Source: an uncultured Solobacterium sp. (GTDB taxonomy: Bacteria; Bacillota_I; Bacilli_A; Erysipelotrichales; Erysipelotrichaceae). From it: a stretch of DNA of 39,081 nucleotides. The stretch's first letter is position 1. Every line of letters starts with the position of its first letter. Under the pieces are notes generated by a model. The model was not told where the DNA came from. It saw only the letters and a program-made list of their open reading frames with translations, and ran no database searches. The position numbers and the translations under genes are program-made. Positions 25,174-34,029 of the stretch are shown piece by piece. The DNA is taken from positions 1-39,081 of the forward strand of contig CAJJTI010000003.1 of NCBI GenBank assembly GCA_905194705.1. The letters run 5' to 3'.

Positions 25174-26445
25174 GTGTTAATTCTTGTTTGTGCCTGGGCA
25201 TCTTTGCTTTCCCATAAAGGCATTTCAAACTTTAACGACGGTGCTAGACCTGTATACCCTGAATTGCTTGAAGGGCGTATGACACGTGCAGAATTTGCAG
25301 TTGTTGTTACAGGTATGGGTATTGGATGGGTTCTTGCAGGATTCAGCCAATGGCTAGGAACAGGATTAATTGCAGTACATTTAACATTAATTGCTACAGA
25401 CTGTATTGGTGCTTGGTCACCAAATAAATGGGTAGCTCTTGTATTGGGTGGAGCATATGGTGCAGTATGTGCGTTTGGTACAAGTGCAATCAATGCTGCA
25501 TTTGCTGCATTACCTTATAATTTCTTGAATGATTTAACACAAATCACAACACCAGCATTACCAGTGTTCTGTATGTATCCAGCAGTTGCCATTGCTGGCC
25601 AATTCGGAGCTAAAAAAGGAATTATCACTGGTGTAATTGAAGCAATTATGTATGTTTTCTGCACTATAGTAGGAAAAGTAACTATTGGTTCAGTTAATGT
25701 TAGCTTATATCCATATACATTTGCTATGCTAGCTGGCATGATTTGTCTAGTTGTGTTTGCTGTTCAAGCATCTAAAGGACAAGATAAAATTGATACAACA
25801 GATGATGAAGAAAACTTATTTACAAAGAATGCTGAAAGAATTAAATCAAATTGGGTTTACTTATGTATCCAAGGTGCATTAAATGCATTAGCTATTAAGA
25901 TTTTAGCTCAAGCTTATCAACCATATGTATTAGCAAGTGCTATTGAAGCAAGTGACATGTCTGTATTCTATCTTGCTATGATTGGTGTAATTATTGCATT
26001 TATTCCACTTATTGTTTCTACATCTTTAGCAACAGGCGTATATCAAGCTGTTGGTTTAACATCAGTAATGTTAGTTGGTGCTATGGCTCCAACTTGGTGG
26101 TTAGCTCCAGTATTTGGTTTTGTAGCTGAATTCATTGAAATTCAATTACTAGGTTTACTTGGTGGATTATTATCTAAATTCCCAGAACTATCTAAATCTG
26201 GAGATCATATCAGAAATGGTATGCTAAGTTGCTTAACTATCGCTCTTACAGCTGGTGCATTCTTAGCTGGTAACCAAATTTGGGGTAGCGTAGGTATTAT
26301 GATTGTTGGTGGATTCTATGTTCTTAACGAAATTACAGGACAAAGAATTCCAAAGACAGCTGTTGGTCCAATTGGAGCTGTTGCTGTAGGTATTATTTAC
26401 AATATCGTTATTGCTTTAGGACTTGTTGTTCTAGCTGCTGCTTAA
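25174..26445 (+). CDS. yhfT: YhfT family membrane protein (putative transporter)
   Basis: A protein of at least 423 residues with about 11-12 hydrophobic segments and the family stretch FNDGARPVYPELLEG near its N-terminus. It is the membrane component of the yhf set, so it probably imports the substrate. The start is abnormal. A perfect AAGGAGG (25124-25130) points to 25138, and the frame is open and protein-like from there (VFEFSLTFRAI). But the codon at 25138 is AGG, and no ATG, GTG or TTG is in frame before GTG 25174. Starting there removes part of the first membrane helix. Either ATG changed to AGG or the base call is wrong. Confidence 0.85.
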   Translation: MLILVCAWASLLSHKGISNFNDGARPVYPELLEGRMTRAEFAVVVTGMGIGWVLAGFSQWLGTGLIAVHLTLIATDCIGAWSPNKWVALVLGGAYGAVCAFGTSAINAAFAALPYNFLNDLTQITTPALPVFCMYPAVAIAGQFGAKKGIITGVIEAIMYVFCTIVGKVTIGSVNVSLYPYTFAMLAGMICLVVFAVQASKGQDKIDTTDDEENLFTKNAERIKSNWVYLCIQGALNALAIKILAQAYQPYVLASAIEASDMSVFYLAMIGVIIAFIPLIVSTSLATGVYQAVGLTSVMLVGAMAPTWWLAPVFGFVAEFIEIQLLGLLGGLLSKFPELSKSGDHIRNGMLSCLTIALTAGAFLAGNQIWGSVGIMIVGGFYVLNEITGQRIPKTAVGPIGAVAVGIIYNIVIALGLVVLAAA

Positions 26446-26464
26446 TTTATAAAGGAGAACATGC

Positions 26465-26845
26465 ATGATTAAAATTGAATGTTGTGGTTTAACCTCTACA
26501 GAAACAAAACGAATTATTGATACACAATTTGCTGGACTTGTTGAAACATTTACAGATTCAGATATGATTGCAGCGAGAAAAGTGAAAAGTGGAGATGTAG
26601 ACTTTTATCTTGGTTCGTGCATGACAGGTGGTGGTGGAAGCCTTGCTACTGCCATCATGACGCTTGGATATAGCAACTGTCTTACTGTATCAAAACAAGG
26701 TAACTGTCCAAATGCAGAGAAAATACGTCATATGGTTTACGCAGGAAATCATAAAGCATTTGGATATGTAAAAACACATACAGAACAAGTGGTGCCTGCT
26801 CTTGTTCAAGCTTTAATAGATAAAAGCGAAGGTAAACCAGAATAA
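26465..26845 (+). CDS. yhfU: YhfU family protein (DUF2620)
   Basis: A 126-residue soluble protein. IKIECCGLT at the start and a glycine-rich loop CMTGGGGSLATAI in the middle are typical of the DUF2620/YhfU family. The alpha/beta pattern and the Cys/Gly loops recall small EIIB-like or ligand-binding folds, but no catalytic residues are known. AAGGAG is seven bases before the ATG. It lies 19 bp after yhfT and is followed by a hairpin. Function unknown. Confidence 0.8.
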   Translation: MIKIECCGLTSTETKRIIDTQFAGLVETFTDSDMIAARKVKSGDVDFYLGSCMTGGGGSLATAIMTLGYSNCLTVSKQGNCPNAEKIRHMVYAGNHKAFGYVKTHTEQVVPALVQALIDKSEGKPE

Positions 26846-26856
26846 AAAATGAAGAT

Positions 26857-26877
26857 AAGGCACCTGTTAGGTGCCTT
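26857..26877 (+). terminator. Intra-operon hairpin between yhfU and php
   Basis: AAGGCACC-TGTTA-GGTGCCTT with flanking GATA/TATC that could extend the stem, followed by TCTTATC. It could act as a leaky terminator or mRNA stabiliser, setting a lower level for php and downstream genes. Confidence 0.55.
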
Positions 26878-26903
26878 TCTTATCATAAAGGAGAACCATT
26901 TAT

Positions 26904-27815
26904 ATGATTAGAACTGTTATGGGAGATATCCCAAAAGAACAATTAGGCGTAACAATGGCACATGAGCATTTCATTGTTGATTTAGATAGAATAAGAAAAG
27001 ATGGCGTATCTAAGATAGAAACAGTGGAAGAAGTAATTCCTGAAATTAAAAAAATGATGGATTTAGGTGTTCAGAGTGCTTTTGAAGTAACAACTAACGA
27101 TATGGGTAGAGATCCACTTAAACTTAAAGAAATCAGTGAAAAGACAGGTTTACAGATTGTATGTTCTACAGGTTTTTATTTAAGTGAATATCATCCAGAA
27201 GAATTAAATCATTTAAGTAAAGAAGAAATTGCTGAAATCTATATCAAAGATTTAACAAAAGGTATTGGTAATACAGGGATTAAAGCAGGTCTTATTGGGG
27301 AGATAGCCTCTTCTAAAGATTCTTTTGTTGGTAATGAAAAGAAAATATTAGAAGCTGCAGGTATTGCGGCTGTTTCAACAGGTGCAGCAGTTAGTACACA
27401 TACAGGAAAATTTACTGCTTACGAAACTATAGACATTCTTTTAAAAGCAGGAATGAATCCTGACAAAATTATCATTGGTCATCAAGATTTAATAGATGAT
27501 ACTGAATATCATAGCAGTCTTTTAGAAAAAGGCGTAAATATCGCTTTTGACACGTGTGGAAAGAGTGCATATGTAAAAGATGAGATACGTGCAAAAAATA
27601 TTATGAATCTAGTAGACAAAGGATATGGCAATCATATTGTTATGTCTAATGATATTTCTCGTAGAACTTATTTTACAAGTTATGGGCAAAATGGATATTT
27701 ATCAGTAATGAATATTGTAGTTCCTTTACTTAAAGAATATGGAATCAAAGAAGCAGATTTAAAGAAGATATTAATTGAAAATCCTGCAAGAATTATAGAT
27801 AACAATTGGAGGTAA
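26904..27815 (+). CDS. php: Phosphotriesterase homology protein (Php/YhfV)
   Basis: A 303-residue amidohydrolase-fold metalloenzyme. The binuclear metal ligands are all visible: His20 and His22 (AHEH), Glu133 (GEIA) in place of the carbamylated lysine of true phosphotriesterases, His166 (STHTG), His193 (IGHQD) and Asp250 (MSNDIS). The glutamate bridge and the spacing fit E. coli PHP. Lactonase or phosphodiesterase chemistry is plausible; the physiological reaction is not established. AAAGGAG precedes the ATG. Its last codons contain the ribosome site of yhfX. Confidence 0.9.
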   Translation: MIRTVMGDIPKEQLGVTMAHEHFIVDLDRIRKDGVSKIETVEEVIPEIKKMMDLGVQSAFEVTTNDMGRDPLKLKEISEKTGLQIVCSTGFYLSEYHPEELNHLSKEEIAEIYIKDLTKGIGNTGIKAGLIGEIASSKDSFVGNEKKILEAAGIAAVSTGAAVSTHTGKFTAYETIDILLKAGMNPDKIIIGHQDLIDDTEYHSSLLEKGVNIAFDTCGKSAYVKDEIRAKNIMNLVDKGYGNHIVMSNDISRRTYFTSYGQNGYLSVMNIVVPLLKEYGIKEADLKKILIENPARIIDNNWR

Positions 27816-27817
27816 CC

Positions 27818-28984
27818 ATGTTTTTATCTCGACTAAAAGAAAATAATCCTGCTTTACTAAAATATGCTTTTGAAGCGGCTAAAAAAGGCGAAATATTACC
27901 GGATACATATATTTTAGACTTAGATACAATTATCCAAAATGCAAAAATAATGAAAGAAGAAGCAGATAAATATAATCTTGACTTATATTTTATGCTAAAG
28001 CAAATTGGTAGAAATCCAGTTGTAGCACAGGCATTACAAGATTTAGGCTTTGCTGGGGCTGTTTGTGTAGATTATAAAGAAGCACTGTGCATGATAGAAA
28101 ATGGTGTAAAAGTTGCCAATGTCGGACACTTAGAACAAATTCCAACTGCAGCTTTACAAAAAATCATCAGCAGTAAACCAACAGTTGTTACTGTATATTC
28201 TTTGGACAAGATTAAAGAGATTAATAATGTTGCAAAAGAACTTGGAATAGTTCAGGGATTACTCATTCGTTTAACAGATGCAGATTCACAATTATATTCA
28301 GGACAAATTGCTGGGTTTCATACAGATTGCATAGAAAACTTAATTGCAGAAGTGAAGCTGTTAAATCATGTTGAAATCAAAGGATTAACGGTCTTTCCTG
28401 CATTACTTTATGATGATGCAACAAAAACAATTCTTCCTACAGAAAATATTAATGTCATAAATAGAGGAATTGAGATTTGTAATAAACATGGTTTAACAGA
28501 TTTAAATATCAATTTACCAAGTGCTACATGTACTGCATCTATTAAGTTAATACATGATTTAGGTGGCACAAGTGGTGAACCAGGTCATGGCCTAACGGGA
28601 ACGACACCATTACACAAAGTGACTAATCAACCTGAAAAAATAGGGTATTGTTATGTATCTGAAATTTCTCATAACTATGAAGATAAAGCTTATTGCTATG
28701 GTGGTGGACTATATAGAAGAGGACATATGGAAAATGTTCTTGTTGGTACATCACTACAAGATGCAAAATTATCTAAAGTTAAAGCTCCTGATCTTGATTC
28801 AATAGATTATCATTTTGAAATTGATGAAAATTATCCAGTAGGTCTAACTTGTGTGATGTGTTTTAGAACGCAAATCTTTACAACAAGATCTCATGTATCT
28901 GTTGTAAAAGGGTTACAAACAGGTAAACCAGAATGTGTTGGTTTATATGATGCAGTGGGTAAAGAAATAAATAGAAACTGGTGA
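27818..28984 (+). CDS. yhfX: YhfX family PLP-dependent enzyme (alanine racemase-like fold)
   Basis: A 388-residue PLP enzyme of fold type III. After ILDLDTIIQNA, the motif MLKQIGRNP places the Schiff-base lysine at Lys61. HLGGTSGEPGHGLTGTTP-type glycine-rich segment near residue 250 and RTQIF near the end are conserved in YhfX. Racemase or epimerase action on an amino acid derivative is expected; the substrate is unknown. GGAGG precedes ATG 27818 by five bases, two bases after the php stop. A TTG at 27806 in frame overlaps php and is not favoured. Confidence 0.88.
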   Translation: MFLSRLKENNPALLKYAFEAAKKGEILPDTYILDLDTIIQNAKIMKEEADKYNLDLYFMLKQIGRNPVVAQALQDLGFAGAVCVDYKEALCMIENGVKVANVGHLEQIPTAALQKIISSKPTVVTVYSLDKIKEINNVAKELGIVQGLLIRLTDADSQLYSGQIAGFHTDCIENLIAEVKLLNHVEIKGLTVFPALLYDDATKTILPTENINVINRGIEICNKHGLTDLNINLPSATCTASIKLIHDLGGTSGEPGHGLTGTTPLHKVTNQPEKIGYCYVSEISHNYEDKAYCYGGGLYRRGHMENVLVGTSLQDAKLSKVKAPDLDSIDYHFEIDENYPVGLTCVMCFRTQIFTTRSHVSVVKGLQTGKPECVGLYDAVGKEINRNW

Positions 28985-28987
28985 AAT

Positions 28988-29956
28988 ATGATAAAAGACA
29001 GAAAAGGTGCACATAAACTTGCTGTATTAAATCCATATAAATCAGTAGTGCAAACGTTTAATATTGAAAAAGAAGGATATTTAACAGGTATTAAAAATAT
29101 CAGTTCTATACCAAATACATTAATGCACAAGCTGGAAAAAGATGGTTTTGTGCTACATACCATTGATAAAAAGTCTACTTTAGCTGGTAGGGCTGTTGAT
29201 ACAGATTTATATAATCCAATTACAGGAAACTATATGTCAGGGTCAAGTTCAGGAACAGCAATTAATGTATTTGCAGGCATTAATGATTTAGGAATTGGTA
29301 ATGATGGTGGAGGGTCGGTATTAGCACCCGCAATGTGCGTGAATATTATTGGCTTTATTTCACGATTAATAGAGCAGAATAGAGAAATGAATTTAAAACC
29401 AAATACAGAAGGTATGTCAGTTCCTAACTCTATTGGGTTTATGGTTAGAGATAGAGAAATACTGTTAAAAGCAATTCAATCATCTATAAATATAGTTCCA
29501 GCAAGTGATTATGGAAAAGTATTTTCGGATAAAGAATATGCAAACATTCAATCAGAAGTTATTCCTTTATTAGAAGATCATACAGAAAGAAAAGAATTAT
29601 TACCTTTTGTTCAAGCTATTTTATCAAAGTGTGATGTTCTAATAAAAACGGAAGGGCCTGTCGATATTAATGGCTTTGGTGACAGTTTATTTGGTCATTT
29701 TGATGCAAGAACAAAAGCAATTCAGCAGTCAGCCAATAAAGGTTATGTAAGAATTTGCAATATAGCAGGAGCAAGTGCATTATGTCTGCCACAAAAAGAG
29801 TTAGGAATGTCAACTTTACTTATGTGTGAAAGTAAAGAAGATAAAATAGCCAAAATGCTTAAACTTGCTGAATATATAAAAGATGAAAAAGATGCATTGA
29901 TTGAAAGATATTTCTTAGATTACAGCAGTTATTTTAATGAAGGCTACAAGATATAG
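28988..29956 (+). CDS. Amidase-signature family protein, short
   Basis: A 322-residue protein, shorter than usual amidases (450-500). The amidase core is present: SGSSSGTA (cis-serine Ser87), GNDGGGSVLAPA (nucleophile Ser110) and a lysine pair at 61-62 suitable as catalytic base. The chemistry would be hydrolysis of an amide or transfer of its acyl group. It sits between yhfX and yhfS with gaps of 3 and 9 bases, so it is part of the same unit. E. coli yhf has no such gene; here it may add or remove an amide on the pathway intermediate. Function inferred only from motifs. Confidence 0.75.
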   Translation: MIKDRKGAHKLAVLNPYKSVVQTFNIEKEGYLTGIKNISSIPNTLMHKLEKDGFVLHTIDKKSTLAGRAVDTDLYNPITGNYMSGSSSGTAINVFAGINDLGIGNDGGGSVLAPAMCVNIIGFISRLIEQNREMNLKPNTEGMSVPNSIGFMVRDREILLKAIQSSINIVPASDYGKVFSDKEYANIQSEVIPLLEDHTERKELLPFVQAILSKCDVLIKTEGPVDINGFGDSLFGHFDARTKAIQQSANKGYVRICNIAGASALCLPQKELGMSTLLMCESKEDKIAKMLKLAEYIKDEKDALIERYFLDYSSYFNEGYKI

Positions 29957-29965
29957 GAGGAATAA

Positions 29966-31072
29966 ATGAAAACATATCCTTTACAAAGTATCAGTATAGA
30001 AGAAGCGTATGAAAAACAATTTAAATTAGTAGATGCTATTACGAGAAATCTTACTGGAACTGAAAGTTTAACTCGTGGTGATTTAGGAGTGCATCAACCA
30101 GAAAATGAACCAATCACAACAATGAAAGCAGAAAAAGCTATTGCATCATTTTTTGATGTGGATAAAGCAATACTTGTTAGAGGTTCAGGAACAGGTGCTA
30201 TTCGTTATGCACTATCAAGTGTAATTAAAGTGAATGAGACAATTCTTGTGCATGATGCTCCAATATATTCAACAACATTAACTTCTTTTGAAATGCTTGG
30301 ATTAAATATTGTTCGTGCTAACTTCAATGATTTAGAAGATATTAAAAGAGTAATTAGTGATAATCCTGAAATTAAAGCATGTTTGGTGCAGACAACTAGA
30401 CAAGCTATTGAAGATAAATATGACTTAGAAGAAGTTATTCAGACAATTAAGAGTACACGAGATATACCTATTATAGTTGATGATAACTATGCGGTAATGA
30501 AAGTTAAAAAAATAGGTGTTGAGTGTGGAGCAGATTTATCATGTTTCTCAAGTTTTAAATTACAAGGACCTGAAGGAATTGGCATTGTTGTTGGTAAAGA
30601 AGAATATGTAAATCGTATTCGTAAGATGCATTATTCTGGTGGTTGTCAAACGCAAGGACATGAAGCATTAGATGTACTTAGAGGGTTGACTTATGCACCT
30701 GTAATGCTTGCAATAACAGCAAAAGAAGTTGAAAAGACTTTAAGTAAACTTCAAAATGGTGAAATTCCAGAAATAAAAGATGCATTTATTGCCAATGCAC
30801 AATCAAAAGTATTACTCGTTGAACTTTCAGAACCAATTGCGAAAAAAGTATTAGAAAATGCAAATTTATTAGGCGCTTTACCAAATCCTGTTGGAGCAGA
30901 AAGTAAATATGAGCTTGCTCCAATGTTTTACAAAGTATCAGGAACATTCTTAAAGAAAGATCCGACACTCATTGATACAATGCTTCGCATTAACTGTAAT
31001 CGAGCTTCAAGCGAAACGGTTTTAAGAATACTTAAAGAAGCGATAAAAGCTTCCAAGGAATCAATATTATGA
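29966..31072 (+). CDS. yhfS: YhfS family PLP-dependent aminotransferase-fold enzyme
   Basis: A 368-residue fold-type-I PLP enzyme. GSGTGAIR (73-80) is the phosphate-binding loop, DDNYAVM (Asp172/Asp173) holds the pyridine-N aspartate, and SSFKLQGPEG carries the Schiff-base Lys198. It resembles cystathionine-lyase or selenocysteine-synthase-like enzymes more than classical transaminases. AGGAGG precedes the ATG, and its stop overlaps the yhfW start (ATGA). Two PLP enzymes of different fold in one operon suggest a pathway on an amino acid with unusual stereochemistry. Confidence 0.88.
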   Translation: MKTYPLQSISIEEAYEKQFKLVDAITRNLTGTESLTRGDLGVHQPENEPITTMKAEKAIASFFDVDKAILVRGSGTGAIRYALSSVIKVNETILVHDAPIYSTTLTSFEMLGLNIVRANFNDLEDIKRVISDNPEIKACLVQTTRQAIEDKYDLEEVIQTIKSTRDIPIIVDDNYAVMKVKKIGVECGADLSCFSSFKLQGPEGIGIVVGKEEYVNRIRKMHYSGGCQTQGHEALDVLRGLTYAPVMLAITAKEVEKTLSKLQNGEIPEIKDAFIANAQSKVLLVELSEPIAKKVLENANLLGALPNPVGAESKYELAPMFYKVSGTFLKKDPTLIDTMLRINCNRASSETVLRILKEAIKASKESIL

Positions 31073-32295
31073 GTAAAAGATTTATTATTATCGTTTTAGA
31101 TGGCTTTGGTATTGGAGCAATGCCAGATGCAGCAACAGCAAGACCTGGTGATGAAAAGGCAAACACATTAAGAAGCATCTTACATGATCATCCTGATTTA
31201 AAATTACCAACACTTGAAAAACTGGGATTAATGAATGCATATGGAACAGAGAGTGAATATATGAAATTTAATCCTGAAGCAAATTTTGGCAAGAGTGAGC
31301 TAATGCATTTTGGTGCTGATACATTTATGGGACATCAGGAAATTATGGGGACTTTACCTAAAAAACCAACAGTTGATCCATTCCAAACACATGTAGAAGC
31401 TGTTGTAGATATACTAAAGAAACATGGTCATAAAGTAGAAGTAGTATGTCATGAAGGGCTAAAATATGTTGTTTGTGATGATTATGTAACTGTAGCAGAT
31501 AATTTAGAAGCTGATTTAGGTATGTGTTATAACGTTACAGCACCATTAGACTATATTTCTTTTGAAAAAGAATTAGAAATTGCTGAACTTGTTCGTAAAG
31601 TTGTTACTGTAGGAAGAGTAATTGTATTTGGTGGGACAGGTAATAATATGCAGGATTTATATAATGCTGAAGAAATTAGGCAAGGAAAGTTTATTGGTAT
31701 CGCTTCTGCAAAATCTAAATCTTACGAACAAGGATATCAATGCCGTCATTTAGGCTATGGTGTAAATAAAAATGTACAAGCTCCTACAATTTTAACTAAC
31801 GCAGGTATACCTGTCACTTTAATTGGTAAAGTTGCTGATATTGTTGCAAATGATGGTGGTACAAGTATATCTTGTGTACCTACAGTAGAATGTATGAAAT
31901 TAACATATGACGCTATTAAATCTATGGATAAAGGCTTTATCTGCACAAATGTACAGGAAACAGATTTAGCAGGACATGCACAAGACAGTGCTCGTTATAA
32001 AGGAGTACTTGAAGAAGCAGATGCAGGGTTGGCTAAAATATTACCATTATTAACAGAAGATGATATTTTACTTGTTCAAGCAGATCATGGAAACGATCCA
32101 GATATTGGTACAAGTAGACACACTAGAGAATGTGTTCCTTTACTAATCTATCGTAAAGGACTAAAAGGTATACATATTGGCACAAGAAAAACAATGTCTG
32201 ATAATGGTGCTACTTGTTGCGATTTCTTTGGTGTAGAGGCACCAGAAAATGGCACATCTTATTTAGATTTTTTGAAACTGCCAAACGAAAAGTAA
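31069..32295 (+). CDS. yhfW: YhfW family phosphopentomutase-like metalloenzyme
   Basis: A 408-residue member of the alkaline phosphatase superfamily, close to phosphopentomutase. The metal motif VLDGFGIGAMPDA (Asp11), the nucleophile region FGADTFMGHQEIMG (candidate Thr85) and the second metal site QADHGNDPD with SRHTRE are intact. It may transfer a phosphate within a sugar or amino-sugar phosphate. It overlaps yhfS by four bases and ends the operon; a strong terminator follows. In a genome survey it could be mislabelled DeoB, but the yhf context argues for YhfW. Confidence 0.88.
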   Translation: MSKRFIIIVLDGFGIGAMPDAATARPGDEKANTLRSILHDHPDLKLPTLEKLGLMNAYGTESEYMKFNPEANFGKSELMHFGADTFMGHQEIMGTLPKKPTVDPFQTHVEAVVDILKKHGHKVEVVCHEGLKYVVCDDYVTVADNLEADLGMCYNVTAPLDYISFEKELEIAELVRKVVTVGRVIVFGGTGNNMQDLYNAEEIRQGKFIGIASAKSKSYEQGYQCRHLGYGVNKNVQAPTILTNAGIPVTLIGKVADIVANDGGTSISCVPTVECMKLTYDAIKSMDKGFICTNVQETDLAGHAQDSARYKGVLEEADAGLAKILPLLTEDDILLVQADHGNDPDIGTSRHTRECVPLLIYRKGLKGIHIGTRKTMSDNGATCCDFFGVEAPENGTSYLDFLKLPNEK

Positions 32296-32320
32296 ATAAC
32301 TAGTTTTATAATTTTATCAA

Positions 32321-32363
32321 TAAAAATGATATAAATCCCAATAACAGACTTATATCATTTTTA
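32321..32363 (+). terminator. Terminator of the yhf operon
   Basis: AAAAATGATATAA, 16-base loop, TTATATCATTTTT, then TTAA. A 13-bp, AT-rich stem 26 bases after the yhfW stop. Confidence 0.75.
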
Positions 32364-32451
32364 ATTGGTCACATTTTGTAAAACTATAGTGAAAAATTGT
32401 CGAAAATAGTGTAACTTAATGAGTAGAAGTTAGTTGTTTAATGAGGAAAAT

Positions 32452-33903
32452 ATGAAAAAAAATAGTGGTGTTTTAATGCCAATTTTATCATTACCTAATC
32501 GTTATGGTTGTGGTGATTTTGGTCAGTCAGCTTATGACTTTATTGATCGGTTGAAAGATACGGGATTTTCAATTTGGCAAATCCTTCCTTTACAACCTTT
32601 AGGTTTTGGTTATTCTCCATATCAACCATATTCTTCAGCAGCGATGGATGAATTATATATTTCATTAGATAATTTAGTAGAAGAAGAATTACTAACAAAA
32701 GATGAAGTACAACCATTACATGAAGATAGTACAAAAATTTATTACAAAGAAGTAAGAGAATATAAAAATGAGTTGTTAGAAAAAGCATATAGTCGGTTTA
32801 AAGAAAATGCTTCTTTTAAGAAATTTAAAAAAGAAGAATGGGTTAAAAACTATGCAATTTTTATTTCTTTGAAAAAGAAAAATCATTTAAGACCATGGAT
32901 GGAATGGGAAGAAGCTGAAAAGTTTTACCCAGAGAAAAAAGAATTAAATCTTAAAGAATTTGAAAAACAAATTAATTATGAAATTTTTGTTCAGTATATT
33001 CTTTTAAAGCAATGGAAAGCATTAAAGAAATATGCTAATCGTAACAAGATAAAAATTCTAGGAGATATTCCTTTTTATGTTGGCCAAGATTCAGAGGATG
33101 TATGGTTACATAAAGATATGTTCTTATTGCATGAACAAGGAAGTCCTAAATTTATTGCCGGTTGCCCACCTGATATTTTTGCAAGTACTGGTCAAAGATG
33201 GGGAAATCCTATTTATGATTGGGAAGCGATTGAAAAAGATGATTTCAAGTTCTGGATGAATCGTTTAGAGTATGTATCAAGATTATATGATATTACAAGA
33301 ATTGATCATTTTAGAGCATTCCATAATTACTGGAAGATACCAGCAACTTGTCCGACAGCGATGGTTGGTGAATGGGTATTAGCACCAGGTAAGAAATTCT
33401 TTACACAATTATTTGAAAAGTATCCAAATATCAATATTGTTGCAGAAGATTTAGGTGATGGTATGGAAGGTGTATATGAATTACGTGATGAATTCCATTT
33501 GAAAGGTATGTGCATTACCCAACAAATGTTTGATGGACATTATTATGGGGATATAAAAGAAAATCTCATTGTTTATACAGGTACACATGATAATTATCCA
33601 ATAGAAGCATGGTATTATTCACTAAGCAAAGAACATCAACAAGAAGTAGATGAAAAGATGCAAGAATTTGGTTTTGGGGATTATGGTACCGTAGATGCAA
33701 TTATTGAATATACATTATCATTAAGTGCAGAAACAGCCATATTACCTATATTTGATATATTAAGATTTGGTGAAAAAGGCAGAATTAACACACCTGGCTT
33801 ATTAGATGAAAAAAACTGGACAATGAAAATATCTTCTTTTGATAGTTTTGATAAAGAACTACCTCATCTACATGAATTACTAAAGAAATATAAGAGATTA
33901 TGA
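32452..33903 (+). CDS. malQ: 4-alpha-glucanotransferase (amylomaltase)
   Basis: A 483-residue GH77 enzyme that transfers alpha-1,4-glucan segments in maltodextrin or glycogen metabolism. SGVLMPILSLPNRYGCGDFG is the typical N-terminus, RIDHFRA holds the nucleophile aspartate, VAEDLGDG the acid/base glutamate, and GTHDNYP the third acidic residue. The length equals bacterial MalQ. The ATG at 32452 follows GAGGAAAAT; a TTG at 32434 in frame would add six residues. It is monocistronic here, with terminators on both sides. Confidence 0.95.
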   Translation: MKKNSGVLMPILSLPNRYGCGDFGQSAYDFIDRLKDTGFSIWQILPLQPLGFGYSPYQPYSSAAMDELYISLDNLVEEELLTKDEVQPLHEDSTKIYYKEVREYKNELLEKAYSRFKENASFKKFKKEEWVKNYAIFISLKKKNHLRPWMEWEEAEKFYPEKKELNLKEFEKQINYEIFVQYILLKQWKALKKYANRNKIKILGDIPFYVGQDSEDVWLHKDMFLLHEQGSPKFIAGCPPDIFASTGQRWGNPIYDWEAIEKDDFKFWMNRLEYVSRLYDITRIDHFRAFHNYWKIPATCPTAMVGEWVLAPGKKFFTQLFEKYPNINIVAEDLGDGMEGVYELRDEFHLKGMCITQQMFDGHYYGDIKENLIVYTGTHDNYPIEAWYYSLSKEHQQEVDEKMQEFGFGDYGTVDAIIEYTLSLSAETAILPIFDILRFGEKGRINTPGLLDEKNWTMKISSFDSFDKELPHLHELLKKYKRL

Positions 33904-33910
33904 TAACAAG

Positions 33911-33935
33911 AACTTGGGGATTTTCCCAAGTTTTT
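33911..33935 (+). terminator. Terminator of malQ
   Basis: AACTTGGG-GATTTT-CCCAAGTT and a T-run (TTTTTC), eight bases after the malQ stop. Confidence 0.85.
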
Positions 33936-33946
33936 CTATCAATGTA

Positions 33947-33978
33947 AACTTGCTTAAGTAATATGTTATAAATAAGTT
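33947..33978. repeat. 32-bp palindromic repeat, copy 1
   Basis: AACTTGCTTA, central AGTAATATGTTA, then TAAATAAGTT. The 10-bp arms are inverted repeats with mismatches. Copy 2 begins 39 bp further on and copy 3 after the second gene. Likely an operator for the HTH protein encoded at 34030. Confidence 0.85.
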
Positions 33979-33982
33979 CACA

Positions 33983-34011
33983 TTGAACTTATTTAAGTAA
34001 TATGTTATAAA
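33983..34011 (+). promoter_or_regulatory. Promoter of the HTH-DUF3990 module, overlapping palindrome 2
   Basis: TTGAAC (33983-33988), 17-bp spacer, TATAAA (34006-34011). The -10 box and spacer lie inside palindrome copy 2, so a protein bound there would block RNA polymerase. The expected transcript start near 34018 leaves only about 12 bases before the ATG. Confidence 0.6.
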
Positions 34012-34017
34012 CAAGTT
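33986..34017. repeat. 32-bp palindromic repeat, copy 2
   Basis: AACTTATTTA, central AGTAATATGTTA, TAAACAAGTT. The centre is identical to copy 1. It ends where the ribosome site GAGGTGG (34018-34024) begins. Confidence 0.87.
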
Positions 34018-34029
34018 GAGGTGGTTGAA

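Noticed and set aside
25122..25493. Minus-strand open frame over yhfT
   Set aside because: Antisense shadow of a membrane protein gene; no ribosome site.
31069..32295. Housekeeping phosphopentomutase (deoB)
   Set aside because: Overlap with yhfS and the whole yhf context indicate YhfW; no nucleoside genes nearby.
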